DNA of 64,000 bases from Peronospora farinosa (lineage: Eukaryota; Oomycota; Peronosporomycetes; Peronosporales; Peronosporaceae). A program made the translations under genes and the position numbers. The DNA lies in the NCBI GenBank assembly GCA_947646735.1, contig CANTFK010000017.1, positions 1 through 64,000 of the forward strand. The letters run 5' to 3'. The notes under the pieces are model-generated. The model ran no database searches. It saw nothing but the letters and a program-made list of their open reading frames with translations, and was not told the DNA's origin. This document shows, piece by piece, positions 10,673-20,975 of this stretch (position 1 is its first letter; each line of letters begins with the position of its first letter).

Positions 10673-11712
10673 ATGACCAGATTCGAGATGAACATCGGCG
10701 AGTCTTCGGTGGCTCCAGCGTTCTCGCTGGAGCATTCTGATTTTCCACATCTCACCTCGGTGGTGTGGCAGGCACTACATCGCCTCGCGGCGGTGTCTGG
10801 CGAAACTATTGTGACGTCGCTGCTGAGCACAGCGACGCCCGGTGATCAACGTGCCGCTATCCAAGACTTTATGGTGCGCGAGCTCGCCGAAGCGAATCGG
10901 CGAGTATTGACTCCCTTGCGCACTTCGCACCATGACGTTATCAAGATGGAGACGTCAACGTACTCCGGTGATGGTCCGGATCGCCTCCCCCTTAATCGCT
11001 GTTTTTGCGAGGTGGAACTTGCAATAACATCAAGATTAATTAACGCTCCGACGGCCAAGGTCAATTTCCTGTTGTGTCGCCTTGCCGGAAAAACCAAGAA
11101 ATGGGCTCTCGGAAAGCTCGTCGTAGATGAGTCGGCGTTTTCTACGCTGGACGATATCCAGCGTGACTTACGACTGGCTTTCGAGCCTCCTCAAGATGAA
11201 TCTCGCTTGCGTGCAGATTTCTTCTCACTCCGACAGGGCAAGCTGTCGATGCGTGACTACGTGCAGAAGACACGTCATCTTCTTCGTGCATTACTACGCA
11301 GCCAATTGACATGGCTTCACAAGTCCATGTCTTTATTTTTGGTATTCAAGAGGGCATGACGCGTTACTGCCTCACACGTGCTGAGCCAAAGTCCCTCAAG
11401 GAGGCATTTGCCCTCGCGCTTCGTGAGGATTACACTGTCGCGTCGTCGTACCTGCACGCAGCGTCACAACATCCCCGGACGTCTGGCACAGAGCCAATAG
11501 AAATTGATGCAATTGAGTCCTTTCGTGGTCGCAGCAAATCATTAAGCCGCGACATTCGCAATCCTAACACGATGAAGTGTTTTCGCTGTGGTAAAACAGG
11601 CCATCGTGCGGCTATCTGTCGTGCACCTGCGCCGGTGACTATGAACACAGCTGTCTCACGAGGAGACGCTGTGTCGTCGGTGGTCCCGCCAAAAAACAAG
11701 CGGTTCCAGTAG
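10673..11712 (+). pseudogene. gag of element C (one frameshift)
   Basis: Two open pieces: 10673-11359 (capsid-like, with SGDGPDRLPLNRCF and KVNFLLCRLAGKTKKWALG) and 11311-11712. The second ends with one CCHC zinc knuckle, CFRCGKTGHRAAIC, at about 11579-11620. The frame changes near 11310-11350. The start ATG at 10673 lies 27 bases after the LTR. Confidence 0.75.
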
Positions 11713-11714
11713 GC

Positions 11715-12140
11715 GTGGGGCGCCCTACTGGCAGAAAGGGAGCCCCGAGTACTCAGGTGGCAGCTCGGGCTCCTATCCCCAAAGTGATTCATACCCACTT
11801 CAATGCCACCACCATGCGCGATGATTCGAGACTGATTATTATCAGTCTCATCGTCGCTGGAGTGAAGCGACCACTTCGAGCGTTGTTGGATTCTGGCGCT
11901 TCCAACAACTTCTTTCGTGCATCCTGTTTGTCCCTTCTCCCGTCGACTGTCACGGTTCGAGAAGGTCCAGGTGACATCGTTGTCAAACTTGCCGATGGTC
12001 AACCAAAACGTGTCCCGCGTAAAACAGTGGTTTTACCGTACACTTTCGACGGTTTCCAAAGCAACGACAAATTTTTGGTGTACGAGATGAACTATGCATT
12101 CGATTGCATACTTGGGATACCATGGCTGTCACGGTATTAG
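11715..12140 (+). pseudogene. Protease of element C
   Basis: Open 141-codon piece right after the gag stop. The aspartic protease motif LLDSGASNNFF and a later ILGIPWL are diagnostic of Gypsy pepsin-like proteases. It ends at a stop before the linker. Confidence 0.75.
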
Positions 12141-12330
12141 CCGAAGATAGATTGGCTATCTCGGTCCGTCAAACGAAGAAGCGGTTATGACGTCAGTGAA
12201 GTGTTTACTCATTTGTTTGGTCGCTTCATCCGATTGGCCTCACGTCAGGGTCCTGAACGAACTCGCCACGACTAGTAGTTAACACAGAGAGAGCGATGGC
12301 CCTCTGTGCGCAGTATGTTCCGTTACACTG

Positions 12331-12666
12331 ATGGAGCCACAGAACGAGGCGGTCGAACAGCGGTTCCCGCATACACAGACATCGGTCGAGGAGAGGCTCC
12401 CGATAGATCTCGAGGCGATAGAGCAGGGGCTCCCGCATACAAGCACATCGGACGAGAAGAGGCTCCCGATAAATATCGAGGCGGTCGAGCAGGGGATCCT
12501 GCAACCAAGTGAGGCGGTCGACGACGAGCTTTCGCCTATGATTGACGAGAATGAGCGGACTATGGATCCGCATGATACCGACGTGAAGGAGAATGAGCTC
12601 CTACGTCTAGAGGGGAGTACATCATTCTTTTGTGATAGCGACGTGCCAGTCTCGAGCAGGGGCTAG
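12331..12666 (+). pseudogene. Protease-RT linker of element C with in-frame repeats
   Basis: Open 111-codon acidic segment with no recognised domain. It contains a 22-residue repeat (EAVEQRFPHTQ ... EERLPIDL) in 2 full and 1 partial copies. The flanking stretches 12141-12330 and 12667-12753 are degraded. Confidence 0.5.
12346..12543 (+). repeat. 66-bp tandem repeat inside element C pol linker
   Basis: Unit starts at 12346, 12412 and 12478, each beginning GAGGCG. The third is diverged. 66 bp is a multiple of three, so changes in copy number keep the frame. Confidence 0.8.
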
Positions 12667-12753
12667 AGACGCAAAAGACATTGCAAGAAAGAAGCACGCC
12701 GATCACCGAGACGACGCAATTCACGTCAACATGCTGATGCATTTGATTCCGTA

Positions 12754-13649
12754 GTGACGGAATCCTTATGCGCGCTTGAATATGTGGAGGGATCCCCACA
12801 TCGTGGCCGCTACATTGAGGTAGCGAGTCCACCGTGCACTGCTGCAGATATCACATCTCTGCCAGACCTTAAATGGAAATACTTCCTTCATTACCTCAAG
12901 GCCGGCGACATCGAGCAAGTGTGCATCGTTTCAGCCACCGAAGCATCCAGTGAAGAAGTTCTGGAGGCTCGCCCGAAGAGCGCCGAGCCTAAATCAGCGC
13001 GCGAAGAACGCTTCGCGGCACAGTCTTGGGATGCTTTTAGTGCTTCGGGCAACACTGTATACGATATCGCCCGTGAGTACGTCGATATTTTCCCGGAGAA
13101 AATTCCAGCTGAGCTTCCGGCGGATCGTGGTGTGCGGCACGAGATAGATCTCGTGCCAGGATCGAAATATTGCGTGACATGGCAGTGGCCGTTACCGCGC
13201 GTTCAAGTCATCGTTATTGATGAATTTTTCGAGGGTCGCCGCAAGGATGGCCATGTCCGCGAGAATATCTCGCCACATTCGAGTCCGACTTTCTGTGTGA
13301 AGAAAGCCACCGGCGGTTGGCGCATTGTGCACGCCTTCAACAAGCTGAATGACGCCACGATCCCCCTCAAACGCCTATTCCTCGAAAAGACATGATATTA
13401 AACATTATGTACGGGAGCGAGATCTACAACGCCATAGATCTGACAGACGGTACTTATCAGATCCTCATGAGGGACAGTGACATTCCGTTCACTGCGGGAA
13501 GCACCCCAAGCGGGATGCTTTGGGAGAGGTTAGTCATGCCACAAGGTCTTAAGAACGCTCCAGCTACGTTCAATCGGATTGTGACACAAGTACTTCGCCC
13601 ACTTCGCGACAAAAGCTCAGCGCTACGGAGGTACACCTTCGACACTTGA
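12754..13649 (+). pseudogene. Reverse transcriptase of element C, catalytic box deleted
   Basis: HEIDLVPG, PLPRVQ, SSPTFCVKK, WRIVHAFNKLND, DLTDGTYQI and MPQGLKNAPATFNR are present in two frames (12754-13395 and 13392-13649). The expected FDD catalytic motif is missing. The sequence runs from VLRPLRD almost directly to the LKQVFQVMRENKLYANLKKC segment, so a short deletion near 13610-13640 removed the active site. Confidence 0.8.
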
Positions 13650-14473
13650 AGCAGGTGTTTCAAGTTATGCGCGAGAATAAATTGTATGCTAATCTGAAGA
13701 AATGTGTCTTCTGCACTCCCGAGATTCCAGTACTCGGTTGTTGCGTCAGCAAGGAAGATGTCGTCGCTGATCCTGAGAAGATCTCATCGATCTGTTCCTG
13801 GCCAACGCCCAGGAACCAAACTGAATTACGTCAATGGCTCGGTATGGAGAATTACTTGTATAAGTATACGAATTACTATGCTGAGCTAATTCAGCAATTA
13901 TCGACTTTGCTCAAGAAAGATGCAGTATGGTTATGGACGGCAGAACATCAATCTGCCTTCGACTCCGTAAAGAAGAGCTTGTCCGAGGCACCGGTGCTGA
14001 TGTTACCTGATGACTCTAAGCCATTCCACGTCGTGTGTGACGCGAGCAATTTCGCTATAGGATGTGCCCTCATGCAATTTGACGATGAGGGTCGAGAGCG
14101 CGTCGTGAGTTTTTAATCACGACAGATGAAACCTGCCGAGAAAAATTATCCGGTACACGACAAGGAACTTTTGGCTATGCGTTACGCGCTAATCAAGTTA
14201 AGAGTATATTTGATTGGCGAAAAGATGTTTTCTATCTACACAGATCACGCATCATTGCGTACCGCCGTCAAGAGTCCTCACTTGTCCCAGCGTATGGCAC
14301 GGTGGCTGTCATTTTTTGACGAGTATAATTTTGTGGTGCATTACAAGCCTGGCAAGAATAACATTCTCGCCGATGCGCTTTCTCGTCGTCCTGATTACGA
14401 TCCTCGGCGTGATATGGGTCATCAAACGGAGTGTGTTGATGACGACGAAGATATCTGTGTGTTGTTGTATTGA
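13646..14473 (+). pseudogene. RT connection and RNase H of element C
   Basis: 13646-14116 contains NLKKC ... LGCCVSKEDVVADPEKI and then the RNase H start FHVVCDASNFAIGCAL. 14126-14473 has EKNYPVHDKELLAMRYAL, TDHASLRT and NILADALSRRPDY. This is the standard Ty3/Gypsy RNase H. A single stop at 14114-14116 separates the two. Confidence 0.8.
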
Positions 14474-15470
14474 ACTGGGACTTAATGCGATGATTTCGAC
14501 CCCCGTGCTTTCGATCAGAACTCAGATTACTGAATCTTACGCGAATGATTCCTTCTACGCAGGAATCATCAACTATCTCAGGGACCCGAGCGAAAAATCA
14601 CTCGCGAAGTTGACGAAACCAACACGCGGCAACATCAAGCGTTACGCGATTGACGGCCCGTTTCTTACGTACACGATGGACGTCTTTGATTCCCCGCGTG
14701 TCGTCATCCCTGCTGATGACGATCTTCGAGCCCGATTGGTTCATGAGCTTCACGACAGCCCAGCTGGTGGACACCTGGGTCACGAGAAGACGTTTGCAGC
14801 TATTTCTCGCGTATTCTTCTGGCCGCGAATGTATAAATACATCCAGAAATGGGTGCGCTCCTGTGAAATCTGTCAGCGTGTGAAGCCTGCGCCGTCTTCA
14901 CAAGCCCCATTGCGTCCGCTTCCGATTGCTACGGAAGCCTGACCTCGGTCAGCATGGATTTTATCTTTGGCCTTCCACCGGATGAACAGAAACGCACGGG
15001 CGTATTGGTTCTAGTGGATCGATTCAGCAAAATGGTGCATTTTGCTCCGGTCTCCGCCAACATTACGGCGGAGACGACAGCGAAGATCTTCATTGATCTT
15101 ATCTTTAGGCATCACGGCTTGCCAGAATCTATTGTTTCGGACCGTGACCCGCGTTTCACTTCGGCTTTCTGGGCCGAATTATTCCAGCTATTAGGCACGC
15201 GGTTGCTTATGTCTACGGCGGCCCATCCAGAGACGGATGGGCAAACGGAGCGTGTCAACAGAGTGCTCGAAGATGTCTTGCGCAGTTATGCAACATCGTT
15301 TTAGTAATGAAATTCTTTTTTTCCAGTTGCAGAGTTTGCAATCAACAATGCTGCCCATGCGTCAACCGGCCTGACGCCCTTTTTCGTTAACAACGCGAGG
15401 AATCCTCGCATTCCGGCGCTGCTTGCTCTCTCAGCTTCAGAGCACCCTGTCTCCAAGCTGGTGGGGGAGT
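14474..15470 (+). pseudogene. Integrase of element C
   Basis: HHCC domain near 14740-14890 (VHELHDSPAGGHLGHEKT ... CEICQRVK). Core in 14954-15304: DFIFGLPPDEQK, VSDRDPRFTS and TDGQTERVNR give the Asp, Asp, Glu triad. A stop follows at 15302. The reading continues as FAINNAAHASTGLTPFFVN in another frame. It is inactive because of shifts. Confidence 0.8.
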
Positions 15471-15899
15471 ATCTACGGATGGAATTGCGCCGGAACTATT
15501 GATGATTGATTACGATGCGCATAAAGTTGCTGCCGATGAACCTACTACTGGTAATTTTGTGGCCAACGGCATATCGACTCCTGACGCGATGCTTTCCATA
15601 GCGTCTCCCGTTGCTAATTTTGTTCCTAAAGAGCATACGCCGCCTGTAAGTTCAGCTGCAGTAACCGAATTTCTGCTATTACGACAAGAAATCACGCGTT
15701 TTGTGCGTGATGCATTACAAGAGACAGTCGACTAGCAAAAAGAGAATGCAGACAAACAAGGTCGAAAGAATAGGTTGACATTTTGAGAAGGTGGCAGAGT
15801 ATTACTATCAACTAGTGAATTACCGAAAACTTCAGTGCCGAATGTGGGCGCTAATAAGTTAGAGCCAAGATATGTTGGACTATTTTTCGGGTTGTTAAG
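15471..15899 (+). pseudogene. Degraded integrase C-terminal region, element C
   Basis: One open piece, 15499-15735 (78 codons), has no recognisable motif. The rest is broken. It fills the place between the integrase core and the SH3-like/chromodomain tail. Confidence 0.4.
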
Positions 15900-16758
15900 G
15901 TGCATGGTGACGCTTACACGCTAGACATACCTACATCTATGCGTTTGAACCTGACATTCTACGTCGGGCGCCTCAAGGCTTACCTGCCGGCGGATCTTCC
16001 TTCGAATCTTCCCCGCTCTACTGTGCCGGCTCGAAATCCGACATCCCTTGACGACGACGTGGGACCAAGTCCTGCCCGAACGCGTGCAGACTCGATCTGC
16101 TGGGGCCCTCCGAACACAGTCGTCTCAAGTTGACGTAGGCGCTCAACCAGTACCAGCTGCTCACGTCGAGTCCGCCCAGCAGCCTCAGTCGCAGCATCCG
16201 CACGATCTTGAGCTCTCTCAGCCATCTCGCGAGCATCAAGTAGGGCATTCTTCGACTCCTCGGCTTCAGCGCGGAGTAGGCGCAGCTCATCATTCGACTG
16301 TACAGGCGCCCGATTGCGAGAATCGGCGCTCATCGCCAGAGGTCTTCCGTCGTGATGCTCCTCCTCCCTTAGTTGATGCATCGGGTGCGCGACGCTGGAT
16401 TGTCGACCGAATTGTCGATCACGAGGATCACAAGTCCCAGGCGCCGAGTTATTACTCGGCGCCCATGAAGAAGCGTGTCGAGAAACATTACAGGGTTCGC
16501 TGGTTGGGATATTCCCCGGCGGACGATACATGGAAGCCATCGAGTACGCTGTTCCAAGATGTCCCGGACGTGGTCGAGGACTATGAGTCCCGTAGAAAGA
16601 AGGTGATCGTGACCGACGCTGCCGGTTCCAACCCCGATCTCGCGAGCCGTAATGCTCGCGATCAACGAAACCACGACGACCTCCCGAGCGACTCCGAGAC
16701 CGAGACCTATTACGAGGCTCGGGAGCATACGGATGATACGGCTGACGACTTCGGCTAA
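15900..16758 (+). pseudogene. Integrase tail and chromodomain of element C
   Basis: 15900-16133 has YTLDIPTSMRLNLTFYVGRLKAY, the integrase C-terminal motif. After a shift, 16048-16758 carries a canonical chromodomain near 16390-16600: RRWIVDRIVDHEDH ... YRVRWLGYSPADDTWKPSSTL. Chromodomains of this type bind modified histones in heterochromatin. Confidence 0.8.
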
Positions 16759-16993
16759 GTAAATGCCGTCGGGGACCGTAAGGACGCGCTCTCACTCGCC
16801 GTAGCTCGGACAACTGGAGCTCCGAAAGGCTTCTCTCATAACGGGCAATCCATGGACGAATATGATCGGGCATGCCTCGCGCACACACCAAGTCGTCCCA
16901 TTCCTGCCGTACCGGTCGCGATCTGCCCACGTTGCACGTTGGACATCCCTCACGAACGTGGACGTAACAAAGGTGATACTCGTCACACGTCAT
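15980..16993 (-). CDS. 337-codon minus-strand ORF overlapping the chromodomain of element C
   Basis: Uninterrupted although the sense frames of C are broken. The N-terminal part (16760-16993) lies downstream of the sense pol and has a Cys/His cluster (CDEYHLC ... HVREGCPTC). Then follow an Arg/Ser-rich stretch and, near 16060-16300, a convincing coiled coil (DELRLLRAEAEESKNALLDA and on). It could be a real antisense gene of C, analogous in place to the A and B antisense ORFs though unrelated in sequence. A GC-rich shadow of the chromodomain frame is the alternative. Confidence 0.4.
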   Translation of the reverse strand: MTCDEYHLCYVHVREGCPTCNVGRSRPVRQEWDDLVCARGMPDHIRPWIARYERSLSELQLSELRRVRARPYGPRRHLLSRSRQPYHPYAPEPRNRSRSRSRSGGRRGFVDREHYGSRDRGWNRQRRSRSPSFYGTHSPRPRPGHLGTAYSMASMYRPPGNIPTSEPCNVSRHASSWAPSNNSAPGTCDPRDRQFGRQSSVAHPMHQLREEEHHDGRPLAMSADSRNRAPVQSNDELRLLRAEAEESKNALLDAREMAERAQDRADAATEAAGRTRREQLVLVERLRQLETTVFGGPQQIESARVRAGLGPTSSSRDVGFRAGTVERGRFEGRSAGR

Positions 16994-17199
16994 ACGACAG
17001 ATGCGCCGGCGCAGGTCGCCAATAGCGTGTCTATCACGCGTTCCCTCGCGACCGTCTAACCAGGACGTGAAGGACGTTCCTTCGCGTCGGCTAGCGTTCC
17101 AGCGCCTGATGAAGGCACACTAAGACCTCTGCAACGCATTGTTGGTATATGCGTTGTTCGTCGCCTTGTCCCTCACTGTACAATATCTCGTGAAAAGTT
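16994..17199 (+). other. 3' noncoding tail of element C
   Basis: No open frame of note and no LTR start. It ends where the 95-bp duplication begins. Confidence 0.4.
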
Positions 17200-17389
17200 C
17201 CTTCATGACCTCCAGTGGCTCGGGTTCGACAGCACTGTGGTGAAGCGCTGTTTTTGTGATGTGGGGATCCCATAATCTATTTGGTGTCGGAGTACCTTCA
17301 TGACCTCCAGTGGCTCGGGTTCGACAGCACTGTGATGAAGCGCTGTTTTTGTGATGTGGGGATCCCAGAATCTATTTGGTGTCGGAGTA
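17200..17389 (+). repeat. 95-bp tandem duplication across the C/B boundary
   Basis: 17200-17294 and 17295-17389 are the same 95 bp with two base differences (GTGGTG/GTGATG and CATAAT/CAGAAT). Each copy holds 36 bp of flank and the first 59 bp of LTR1, so the LTR start is present twice. Confidence 0.9.
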
Positions 17390-18409
17390 TAGACCGTGGG
17401 TCAGGGACAGGAGACCAGAGAGACAGGGGCCTCGAAGGGGAGCGACCGTTGGTGGAGAATAATCCGCAGAACCCACAGAAGAAAAATCAGTATCAGGGTA
17501 CCGGTTAACCGGTACCGAAGGGTGTTGACCAGGACCCTTCATTGATCGACCGGGCCCCTCGTTGGTAGACCTGGGTCCCTCATCGGTAGACCTGGGTCCC
17601 TCATTGGTCTACCAGGTCCCTCATTGGTCGACCCGGTCCCTCATTGGTCGACCCGGTCCCTCATCGGTATACCTGGGTCCCTCATTGGTCGACCAGGCCT
17701 CTCGGGGTTCAGCCACTCCTGACCAGTTAATACAAGGATCAGACCAGTCGACGCAAGGAATCAGAGCTTCAGGCAAGGATAGAGTAAAGGAGTTAAAAGG
17801 ATAGGACTATATTAAATACTACTCAATTTGCGATCTACGTGGCACGACTCCGTCACCCAAGAAGAACTTGCTCTAAGTTACTCACTGTTCCGGGAAGGGA
17901 TATATTTTGGCCCCCCGTCAAAGACAGCTGTGTAGCGAAGTTCAAGGGTGAATAGAGCTCCAGGATATATTTGGCCTGTGAGCTCGTTCGAGTAGCAACA
18001 CCCCCCAAGACCCGCTATCGGAAGCGGTCTCCCTCACCTCAACGGTCCGGGAGCAACGTAAAGGTCAGGTGGTTAATACCCCTGAAACAAGAAGGAAAAG
18101 GCCAGGGACGACAAGCTCCCTGAAGAATTTGGCTTTAAGTCCACTCTCGACAAGGTCGATCGAGTGGCCACCTACCGGCCCACCGAGTGAAGCATATCCA
18201 TTCGAGGCCCCCCCAGATCTACCTCCCTCAAGGCAGACGTCTACATCTTCACCAAGTCTTCCGAAGAGTGCAACCCGCCAGCCGACGGGTACACAAGGTG
18301 AGAGAAGGTTCATACGCGGCATCGGGGTACCCCCTCCGACAGTCGGCAGTCCGGCACAGTGAGTGGTTTGGGGTCTCATCATACAATTTTGAGAACCCGC
18401 TCCACCACA
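17236..18409 (+). repeat. LTR1, B family (1174 bp)
   Basis: TGTGGT ... ACCACA. The first 300 bp differ from LTR2-5, whereas the 3' part matches LTR2 closely and lacks the extra ~135 bp found in LTR3-5. It carries 8 minisatellite units and one copy of the TTCCGGG box (17888-17917). It appears to be the original 5' LTR of the full-length B element. Confidence 0.85.
17541..17704 (+). repeat. 20-21 bp minisatellite in LTR1, about 8 units
   Basis: Units alternate between CCCTCATTGGTCGACCCGGT and a 21-bp variant with GGTAGACCTGGGT. Confidence 0.9.
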
Positions 18410-20932
18410 ATGGTGCGCGTGCCCGGATCTTCGGAAGACGCGGGATTTCACCGCGAGTCCCTAGACGATAAAGATGTTTATGTCAAGAAGGAGCACAAGA
18501 CCGAAGAGCCACTGGAAGACCGATCGCCAGTGACTCAAGAAGAAAAAACAAAGGATCGAAGGGCCGACCGGACCTTGGGAGGGGCCTGGTGAACATTGTC
18601 GAGGTTGAATATATTGAAGAGAAACCTAAATACCCTCCCTATGTCCTCGTAGAGAACACCTTGGGTCATGATGCCTATCATGATCCAGAGGACCATCAGC
18701 CGACGGCGAAAACCGAGAGGCTAAGGTCCCCAAAAAAACAACAAAACAAGATCGCGCAATCCAAGCCGACGAAGTTCCGGATGAAGGCACCCGGAAACAC
18801 CAAGTCGATAGGCCCCGAGAAGTCAGGACTGGCATCATGGACAGACGCTGATGTCACGAGGGCCTACCACCAACGCAAGATGAACGCGTTCCTGGAGAGC
18901 GACCCCGTCGCGAAGATCCTGTAGATCCGGCAGCTGGGTCAACTCACTGGGCCGGTGTCGACCCTACCACGGCTGCAATCCGTCACGACGCGATCACAGC
19001 GCTATTCACCCTTCTTCGTGAAGCGAACATGGTCGCAGGGCGGTTCGACCCGGACGACCTGCTATCCCTGGGATTCGACAGAATCACAAAAACGTTAGAG
19101 CATATACACAAGCGTCTGTCGATCCTAGTGGGTACCACGCCAGCAAAGGAACACCCACCTCTGGTGACACCCACACACACACGGTCCAAGGACAGCCAGA
19201 TGACGCTTCAAGACATCACGGTGGGTCTTCACATGTACGGAGCCGCCGGCCGCCCAGGGGCGAATCAAGGCCCATCCCAACACCTGATGTCAAGCGGCCA
19301 GAGGGAAGCAGCTCCGTGGTCCCCAAGATCGTCCTCGACTGGGTCGGTTACTAGGATGCCCCTAGGCCCAACTTGGGCGCCTCTGCTCCAGGCCCGAGCG
19401 CGCAGCGCGGAGAAAGAACCACGAGGTCTTGAAACAGCGACGCGTGGCAAGAATGAAAACCATTTCGATTTTCAGCCAATGGGAACTCAGCAAGGGAAAA
19501 AGTTAGAATTTGCTCTGCCCCGTGACGAAGATGCTGGGGGGGGGAAGGGCCTACCTACCCGGTAGGTGACCTACAGACCCTCTTCGACGCGGTGATGGCA
19601 AGATTTTTGAATGAACGCCAAGTACCGCGGGCACATCCTAACGCGAGTGTAGCAGGAGGAAGACCAGAGGCGCAAAGGACGACCGCTCACCATGAGCAGC
19701 ATCCAGGCATACAAATGCCAAGAGGTCACACAATGACCGACGTCGACATGGAATCCGTCGGTTCCTGTGAGTTTGACCCAGACAACATGGATTTGAGGGG
19801 ACCTCAGTCGATGATGGCGAACGCAGCGTTGGGGCAGATACCAAATATGGTCCCTCGCATCAAACTCTCGGCGACCTCGGATCTTAAAGGATTTCATGGA
19901 AGAGACCAAGACGAAGACAGAGCGCGCAGCTGGGTATCGACGGTCAAGACAGCATTTATAAGAGACCAGGCACCAGATGACGAACGATGTCTCGTTTTTG
20001 GAGGATTGCTGACTGGACCGGCACAGTATTGGTACCGTCAACTGGGTCGCTCAGTCCGAGGAAACTGGAAGGACCTAATGCAAGAATTCATGATTCAGTT
20101 CTGTGGCACGGGGGTACCTGTCGCCCGTCAGTACTACCATGCGAAGAAAAGGTCGGAAGAGACCCCACTGGATTATCTGTACCGCCTGAATGTGCTTGGA
20201 CTCAGGGAGAAGATGAAGATTAAGGATGGGTCGCCCAAGATTCAGAAGGATCATGTCGATCACTACATTTTGACTGTGGACGACCAGAAGCTAGCAGACA
20301 AGTTGACTATGTTGCGTCTGGCGGATGTGGAAGAATTGGAGAAAGTATTGACAGCATGTAAGCGGACGAAGGCACGACGAGTCAAGATGTAGTTTGGATC
20401 AAACAAGTTTCGTCAGAAGGCACCGGCACTACCAGAGAGGCCGATAGATATGAACTGCCGCTCTATACATGCAGTACGGACGCCTCTGGAAGACTCGAGC
20501 TCTGAAGACTCCAGCCCAGACTCTTCGGAGAACGAAGGAGATCTAAGACGAGTCTACCTTATGGAGAAAGAAGCAGGGAGGGACCCAAGTGTGAGGTTAT
20601 CAAAGAAATTACCAACCAGGGAGGCCGACCAACATCACCAGGCAGTAGGCCAGCGACCCAGACCATCATCAGCGACCCCAAACGCGAGATGTGCTTATTG
20701 CGGGTCTAAGAAACATGGAGATCTGAATTGCTGTAAAAGATTGACCTGCGACTGCTGTGGAAGGAAGGGTCACCCATCAGATCGCTGCCTGTTTGTATGC
20801 CGGGGTTGTGGAGAGATTCACGAGATTGGGAAGTGCCAGATGGAGGAGTTCTACAATTTGTTCCGTCAATGGTACAACCCAGCCAAGCATGCAGGGATGT
20901 TCCCGGAGAAACTCGAGAAGATGGCAAATTAG
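18410..20932 (+). pseudogene. gag of B1 (broken)
   Basis: Starts at the ATG touching LTR1 (MVRVPGSSEDAGFHRES), which also overlaps the primer-binding site at 18411. Pieces: 18410-18592, 18589-18924 (ends at a TAG where B4 has GAG), 19029-19565, 19592-20392 and 20393-20932. The capsid domain is in 19592-20392 (FHGRDQDEDRARSW ... LTGPAQYWYRQL). The C-terminus has three knuckles: CAYCGSKKHGDLNC, CDCCGRKGHPSDRC and CRGCGEIHEIGKC. A G-run at 19536-19544 (9 G) shifts the frame. It ends EKMAN then UAG (20930-20932). Confidence 0.85.
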
Positions 20933-20975
20933 GACACTCGCCAGGTTTTGAATCTGGTACGAGCCGAGCGTTCTA
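20930..20975 (+). promoter_or_regulatory. Candidate gag stop-readthrough element, B1
   Basis: UAG GAC then CTCG CCAG, a 9-base loop, CTGG TA CGAG, able to fold into a stem-loop. The frame after UAG stays open for about 50 codons and includes VLNLVRAERS, also conserved in A. Stop position and RNA sequence are conserved with A. Confidence 0.45.

Larger units (their letters stand above)
10329..17235 (+). mobile_element. Element C, a different Ty3/Gypsy element missing its 3' LTR
   Basis: Starts TGTAATGGGG with an LTR unrelated to A and B and has gag, protease, RT, RNase H, integrase and chromodomain in Gypsy order. It has only one RNase H and a classical LDSGAS protease, so it is a separate lineage. 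It is inserted in the 3' part of A. The right end is lost: sequence continues to 17235 and then the first B LTR begins. Many stops plus an RT deletion make it inactive. Confidence 0.8.

Noticed and set aside
11430..12002. 190-codon minus-strand ORF in element C
   Set aside because: Overlaps the zinc knuckle and protease of C on the sense strand. No domain-like features.
17541..17704. CRISPR-like direct repeats
   Set aside because: Units are contiguous with no unique spacers, in a eukaryotic LTR. It is a minisatellite.
20930..20975. tRNA gene or tRNA-like T-arm at the gag stop
   Set aside because: A CCAGG/TCTGG stem with a 6-7 base loop resembles a T-arm, but no D-arm, anticodon arm or full acceptor stem is present.
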